From contig JAUYDG010000049.1 of NCBI GenBank assembly GCA_030691925.1, positions 1 through 15,266 on the forward strand: DNA of 15,266 bases, read 5' to 3'. Positions 11,270 through 15,266 of the stretch are shown piece after piece. Source of the DNA: Nanobdellota archaeon (GTDB lineage Archaea; Nanobdellota; Nanobdellia; SCGC-AAA011-G17; VGLX01). Below the pieces are notes generated by a model. It made no database searches. It worked only from the letters and a program-made list of their open reading frames with translations, and had not been told where the DNA came from. Numbering within the stretch: position 1 is the stretch's first letter; each line of letters starts with the position of its first letter. A program made the position numbers and the translations under genes.

Positions 11270-13018
11270 TCATTCTTCGTCTTTTAAAAGGCTTTCCATG
11301 AAGTAAGCAAAAGCAGGCCTAGTAATGAAAACTCCGATGGAAATGCCTATCAAAGTCGTCACAGCAAAACCCCTCAAAAGACCAGCACCGGCACCCCAAA
11401 GAGGGATCAGCGAAGCAACAACAGTAGCGTAAGCAGCGAAGACTATGAAAAACGCGCCCTTTATCTTCTTCTTCCAGTTAACATAAGCCTCTTTCTCCTT
11501 CCTCATAATCTCATCAGTGATTATGACCTGGTCATTAACGCCTGTACCAACAGCAGCGATGATACCTGCTATAGAAGCAAGGTCCATGTTCCAGCCTATA
11601 GCAGAAGCAACACCAAGGGTCATTATTATCTCAGTAACAGAAACAAACATTATAGGAACAACTAACTTCCAGCGCCTATACCTCAAGAACATGATAAGGC
11701 CAACAGCAAACATGGAAGACAAAGCAGCCATAACCGCGCCGTTTATGAAACTCTTACCAGCAACAGGAGAGATGGTATCCATCTTAGCCACTTCAATGCT
11801 CATAGGCAAAGAGCCCGTTATCAAGACAGTCTGCAGCTTATCCATGCTGGCAACAGCGCCCTCAATAGCTACCATCTTGTTCGGCCCAACGCCAGGACCT
11901 GAAATAGCGATAGCAGTAGCCTCCTTACCCTTAAGGTCAGCACCTATCTGCAAAGAATCAACCTTCTTGCCATCAAGATAGAAATCTATCATAGCACTGA
12001 GTATCTCCCTGCCGTCAGAGCTTGTTGTCACGTCAAGATCTTGCGTAACAGCAGCATGCCTCTTAGCAGCTTCCGGGCTCAGATGGATAACGAACTCGAA
12101 CTTGCAGAACCACTCATTGCCCTCTGTAGGGCCACAGTCCCTTATGCCTGAGCAGCTGCCATCATCCCTGCAAACGAAAGGAATATCCTCCCTGCCGCCT
12201 GTAAACACCGTCTCGTTGCCTATCTTAGCCTCAAACTTTCCCTGCTTGGCAAGAAGATCCCTTATCTCTTCTGCAGAAACACCGGCAATCTCTATAAGCA
12301 CGAACTTATCGCCTGCAAGATCATTAGCAGGCCTTATCTGCAAATCTGCCAGGCCGTAAACATTAAGCCTGTTGCTCATAACCTTGATCATGTCATCGAT
12401 ATCCTTGTCAGTAATCTCTTTATCGCTTACAGGCTTAAGCAAAACCCTTGTACCCCCCTGCAAGTCCAACCCTTTCTGGATATTCGTAGTCTGTTTAGCA
12501 GCAACATTTATCTTCGGGCTTCCCCTTGCTAAGTAAATATAATTATTCTTGTCAGTAGTGATGGTTATTTTTTCAAGGGGTAATATATCCTTAACAGCAT
12601 CCTTAAGCTCAGAATCATCACCCACCTTGACACCGTTTATGGACCTTATCACGTCACCCTTCTTAAGATTTGTAAAATCATCAGCATCTAAAACTGTAAG
12701 GTTCTCATACTTGAAGCCTATGCTCCTCTCAGCATCATAAGAAACCATGCCCTCTTCTGTTTCAACTGTCACCTTAACAGGGTCTTTCTTCAAAGACTTC
12801 ATAATGTCCGAGAACTCGTTCAAAGTCTCAACCTTCTGATCATTCACAGCTAGCAGTGTCTCGCCTGCCATGATGCCCTGCTCAGCCTCAAGGCTTCCTG
12901 ACTCTACAGACTTTACAACAAGCCCGTGCCGCCAAGGGTTAGGGTTTATGGCAAGCATAGAGAGAAGTATCGTTATTATAACAATCCAGACCCTGAAACT
13001 CATGAGCTTCCTAGCCAT
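11270..13018 (-). CDS. secD: protein-export membrane protein SecD with N-terminal PDZ-like segments
   Basis: Works with SecF as an ion-driven RND-type motor that pulls exported proteins from the SecYE channel. TM1 is at about 8-24. The hallmark GLDLQGGTRVLL sits at 183-194, the large outer P1 domain runs to about 415, and five TM helices follow (about 424-570), including GTGVNDQVIITDEI (491-504), the SecD TM4 signature. Before DLQGG are two PDZ-like stretches: 32-90 (GLVVKSVESGSLEAEQGIMAGETLLAVN) and about 105-160 (LKKGDVIRSINGVKV). Cysteines 283, 289, 295 and 305 cluster in an external insert and could form two disulfides. At 582 residues it is longer than the usual archaeal SecD of about 400-550. 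Its start overlaps the secF stop by 8 nt. Confidence 0.95.
   Translation of the reverse strand: MARKLMSFRVWIVIITILLSMLAINPNPWRHGLVVKSVESGSLEAEQGIMAGETLLAVNDQKVETLNEFSDIMKSLKKDPVKVTVETEEGMVSYDAERSIGFKYENLTVLDADDFTNLKKGDVIRSINGVKVGDDSELKDAVKDILPLEKITITTDKNNYIYLARGSPKINVAAKQTTNIQKGLDLQGGTRVLLKPVSDKEITDKDIDDMIKVMSNRLNVYGLADLQIRPANDLAGDKFVLIEIAGVSAEEIRDLLAKQGKFEAKIGNETVFTGGREDIPFVCRDDGSCSGIRDCGPTEGNEWFCKFEFVIHLSPEAAKRHAAVTQDLDVTTSSDGREILSAMIDFYLDGKKVDSLQIGADLKGKEATAIAISGPGVGPNKMVAIEGAVASMDKLQTVLITGSLPMSIEVAKMDTISPVAGKSFINGAVMAALSSMFAVGLIMFLRYRRWKLVVPIMFVSVTEIIMTLGVASAIGWNMDLASIAGIIAAVGTGVNDQVIITDEIMRKEKEAYVNWKKKIKGAFFIVFAAYATVVASLIPLWGAGAGLLRGFAVTTLIGISIGVFITRPAFAYFMESLLKDEE
11281..11296 (-). promoter_or_regulatory. 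tRNA-Val promoter inside the secD 3' end
   Basis: The minus strand reads GAAAGC then CTTTTAAAAG (11290-11281), centred about 27 bp before 11258, next to the 5' end of the tRNA at 11256. It overlaps the last codons of secD. Confidence 0.5.
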
Positions 13019-13892
13019 TCACAACCCCTTCTTTCTTCCTGACATACCACAGCAAGATGCGGCCGTTCTGCAGATAAGTATAAATAATATCTGAGCACAG
13101 CCCTACAGCCAGTATGATAAACATCTGCTGCAAGACATAAGAGTTAGACAGGAAATAACCCAAAGTAACAGCTATCAAGGCAGTCGCGGTCATGGTAAGG
13201 CCTGTCTCCATAGAGCTGAAGAACCTCTGCATTATAGGCCCTTCTTTCCTCTTCCAAACCCTTGTCGTCATAAGAATATCAGTGTCAACAGAATAACCTA
13301 TCAAAAGCAGCAAAGCAGCTATCCCGGAAGTGGAAAGCTTTATACCAACAACATCTATAAACGCGATGGTGGTTACTATATCGCTGAAGGCACAAAATAT
13401 CACAGCAAGAGAAGGAATCGGGATGCGGAATATCACAAAAACCACGATAGCCATGAACAAGAATGCAAGCAGCATAGCCCTGGCCATCTGTTGATAAAAT
13501 GACCGACCAAGGCTCGATCCTGTCTCTTCCCTGGAATAATTATCTCCGGTAAGCTTAGCACCGGTGACAGACTCTATCGCATTCCTGAAGTCATCCCTAT
13601 CCACATCGGAAACCTCTATCAGCAGGCCTGTCTGCCTTTCCGTACCGAATTCTGTAAGCTTCCTGACACTGACATCTTTCTTCAAATAATCGTAAAGCTT
13701 GCCTTCAAGCGCCTTGGCATCTTCAGAAGTTTGGAGCGTAACGCTTATACCCCCTTTAAGGCTGACATCCTTATCAAAAACATCGCCAGTCTTCAAATAA
13801 TGACTAGTAACTATGATTATACTTGCGATAAGAAGAATCATAGGAATTACAAAAAGCTTTTTTTCATGCTTCTCATAAAAATGCCAATACAT
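13011..13892 (-). CDS. secF: protein-export membrane protein SecF
   Basis: Partner of SecD in late protein translocation. This 293-residue protein has TM1 at about 12-30 and the SecF signature DVSLKGGISVTL (42-53), where the family has D(F/L)xGG. A short external domain runs to about 130, then five TM helices (about 136-285). GYSVDTDILMTTRVWKRKEG (199-218) corresponds to the GYSxxDTxVxxxR signature, with the conserved acidic residue and arginine. The order secF then secD is the one seen in archaea, the reverse of bacteria. A TATA element centred 28 bp before the ATG indicates a leaderless mRNA. No YajC or SecA is present, as expected. Confidence 0.94.
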   Translation of the reverse strand: MYWHFYEKHEKKLFVIPMILLIASIIIVTSHYLKTGDVFDKDVSLKGGISVTLQTSEDAKALEGKLYDYLKKDVSVRKLTEFGTERQTGLLIEVSDVDRDDFRNAIESVTGAKLTGDNYSREETGSSLGRSFYQQMARAMLLAFLFMAIVVFVIFRIPIPSLAVIFCAFSDIVTTIAFIDVVGIKLSTSGIAALLLLIGYSVDTDILMTTRVWKRKEGPIMQRFFSSMETGLTMTATALIAVTLGYFLSNSYVLQQMFIILAVGLCSDIIYTYLQNGRILLWYVRKKEGVVNG

Positions 13893-13916
13893 CAGTATAA
13901 ACTTCAGAAAACTGTC

Positions 13917-13924
13917 TTTAAATA
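13917..13924 (-). promoter_or_regulatory. TATA box of the secFD operon
   Basis: The minus strand reads TATTTAAA, centred about 28 bp from the secF ATG at 13890-13892, so the transcript should begin at or next to the start codon. It lies directly after the stop of the 172-residue gene. Confidence 0.5.
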
Positions 13925-13929
13925 TTTTA

Positions 13930-14448
13930 CTACATCTTCTTCTTTAGTTTTGCTAGGGCTCTTGGGTTATGATAATCTCTCCAGATTTTATAAATCTCAA
14001 AAAACTCTTTGTCATCCACCACTTCCAGCATGCTGTACTTCACATCGTTAAGGACTGTTGAATAATCCTCAAACTTTTCAGACAGCACCGAATAAATACT
14101 GCCTTCCCCCTCGTAACGCATCCTGGCTGCCGCGCGCATATAAGAATCCTTTCCGATGCTGATTACATATGTCTTGTTCTTGCGCTTCGAAAAATATTCT
14201 GGAAAAAAACCTGTCACGAAAAGGGTCTCGTCGCCTAGCTTTATGCAGTCTTTCAGGCTTTCCAAGCTTTGCAGCCTGAATATTAATGGCTTATCTGGCA
14301 AAAGCTCTTCTTCTTGCTTAACGAATTTTGACAAAAGTGATGCAAGATACCCCTCTACATAAACATTCTTGGGCACGCTCAGCTTGTCGACTGATTTTTC
14401 CAAGTAATCTGAGAACTCAATGGTCACTAGCTTGGGCTCTTTAAGCAT
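13930..14448 (-). CDS. conserved protein with an LGDxxLFxxGFFPE motif, unknown
   Basis: A soluble, basic 172-residue protein with no signal peptide or TM helix. The central stretch CIKLGDETLFVTGFFPEYFSKR (68-89), followed by YVISIGKDSYMRAA (94-107) and IYSVLSEKFEDYSTVLNDV (118-136), matches from memory a family of uncharacterised, mostly helical proteins common in bacteria (LGDxxLFxxGFFPE...Y...G..AY...LA..F). An archaeal copy may reflect transfer, though its codon use looks like its neighbours. It starts four bases after the stop of the trypsin-like protease gene, so the two form an operon and may work together. The function is unknown. Confidence 0.8.
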   Translation of the reverse strand: MLKEPKLVTIEFSDYLEKSVDKLSVPKNVYVEGYLASLLSKFVKQEEELLPDKPLIFRLQSLESLKDCIKLGDETLFVTGFFPEYFSKRKNKTYVISIGKDSYMRAAARMRYEGEGSIYSVLSEKFEDYSTVLNDVKYSMLEVVDDKEFFEIYKIWRDYHNPRALAKLKKKM

Positions 14449-14452
14449 CTTG

Positions 14453-15266
14453 CTATTTCTTGTTCAGCTTCAAGAAGTTTTTCACTTCCTTAGCAGTCTT
14501 TTCATCCAGGCTTCCTGATTTAAGCTTGCTCTCCACATCCTTGACTATGCTTTTAATCTTCAGCCCATGGTTTATGTTAGCGATTTGAGGTATTGGCATT
14601 GTCTGGTCGCCTAGGTTAAATATCCATATAGACCTTGTAAGAGCAACAAGCTTCAACTCTCCATTTTCCACTACGAAGATAGGTCCTCCAGAGTCGCCAG
14701 GTATGAGGCTGTTCTTAAAAGTGTAATAATCCTCTCCGGCATCTGACTTTAGCTGTGAAACATTTCCTAACCTTAAGTTTTTCCCTGTCCCTACTGGGAA
14801 GCCTATAACTACGCTTTGCATCCCTAAATCCACTTTATTTGGCATGTTCAGGCCTTGGTCGTAAAAAGGGATTTTATCACTTTTTTCCAATTTCAGCAGC
14901 GTGTAGTCCAGCTCTTCTGTGCCTGTTACTATCTTTTCAAGCTTGAATTTCGGCTCAGGTGCCTCTTCTATATCTTTTTCATCAGTCAGGAAGAATTCGC
15001 TATGGCTATACTCTACAGGTCCATAAAGCGGATGCGGGGGTATTTCGCCTAATTCTGAGTCTGTAACATGATGGGCTGTCAGGAAATAGCCGCCTTTCAA
15101 CAGTATCCCGCTGCCAGTGCCTAAAGTTACCGGGCCTACAACCTGCCCGTCTGATGTTTTGAAATAACAATTGTTCATGATAAGATACGTGCTGTCAAAC
15201 ACCTTCATTAAACGCTCAAGGCTTATCTTTGTTTCAAAGTTTTGTTTTGTCCATTTCTTGTCTTTC
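14453..15266 (-). CDS. trypsin-like serine protease, 5' end beyond the window
   Basis: A chymotrypsin-fold protease. Counting from the ATG at 15206-15208, LTAHHVT (43-49) gives the catalytic His (H47), ELDYTLLKL (99-107) the Asp (D101), and IPGDSGGPIF (169-178) the Ser (S173); GTGSGILL at 30-37 is the usual beta-strand before the His. No signal peptide or PDZ domain is visible, so it may act inside the cell. The frame stays open upstream to the right edge (19 more codons, KDKKWTKQNFETKISLERL directly before the Met). No TATA box or clear Shine-Dalgarno site precedes the ATG, so the gene probably begins outside the window and 15208 is only the first visible Met. A charged helix closes the protein. 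Confidence 0.85.
   Translation of the reverse strand, partial: KDKKWTKQNFETKISLERLMKVFDSTYLIMNNCYFKTSDGQVVGPVTLGTGSGILLKGGYFLTAHHVTDSELGEIPPHPLYGPVEYSHSEFFLTDEKDIEEAPEPKFKLEKIVTGTEELDYTLLKLEKSDKIPFYDQGLNMPNKVDLGMQSVVIGFPVGTGKNLRLGNVSQLKSDAGEDYYTFKNSLIPGDSGGPIFVVENGELKLVALTRSIWIFNLGDQTMPIPQIANINHGLKIKSIVKDVESKLKSGSLDEKTAKEVKNFLKLNKK

Noticed and set aside
1..15266. CRISPR array, insertion sequence, integron or prophage.
   Set aside because: No regularly spaced repeats, transposase or integrase genes, or phage structural genes are visible. Neither tRNA is followed by a duplicated attachment-site-like copy or an integrase.

Overview
The window reads as chromosome of an archaeon, most likely a small-genome DPANN-type lineage (Woesearchaeota/Pacearchaeota-like; this placement is inference). 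The grounds are TATA/BRE promoters, SecE next to Spt5 (NusG), secF before secD, an archaeal SlyD-like FKBP with a C-terminal extension, a PC4-like protein, a TrmI-type tRNA methyltransferase and two intron-containing tRNA genes with no encoded CCA. The DNA is AT-rich, with many ATA and AGA/AGG codons. I see no IS element, phage gene, CRISPR array or rRNA.

Layout. 1-2129 (minus): the first ten codons of a gene leaving the left edge, trmI overlapped by a PHP-domain phosphoesterase gene, a 240-bp gap with a possible structured RNA and a coding-like tail, then a PC4-like ssDNA-binding protein. 2215-2338: tRNA-Leu(CAA) with a 40-nt intron. 2382-3258 (minus): two tandem paralogous genes of unknown function. 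3315-6251 (plus): FKBP isomerase, FtsZ, SecE and Spt5, the last two overlapping by 4 nt. 6265-6828 (minus): a pilin-like secreted protein. 6936-8305 (plus): a small exported membrane protein overlapping galE. 8308-9630 (minus): a 54-aa membrane micro-protein and an exported TolB-like propeller with a LysM-like insert. 9769-10841 (plus): a two-TM conserved protein and a small exported protein. 10847-13892 (minus): an unknown 87-aa protein, tRNA-Val(CAC) with a 51-nt non-canonical intron, secD and secF. 13930-15266 (minus): a conserved unknown protein and a trypsin-like protease whose frame stays open to the right edge.

The common theme is housekeeping: protein export (SecE, SecD, SecF), transcription elongation (Spt5), division (FtsZ), folding (FKBP) and tRNA maturation, mixed with envelope proteins (pilin-like, propeller, small secreted proteins, GalE for sugar precursors). 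Two initiation styles coexist. Some transcripts look leaderless, with the TATA centre about 26-30 bp before the ATG. Others have a 20-30 nt leader with a strong Shine-Dalgarno site (AGGAGG or AGAGGTGAT).

I found no obvious multi-gene defence or metabolic system. The most unusual items are the tRNA-Val intron after position 23 with a clean bulge-helix-bulge, a promoter module shared by two distant genes, a SecD carrying two PDZ-like segments and a four-cysteine insert, and a possible structured RNA near 1.75-1.86 kb.
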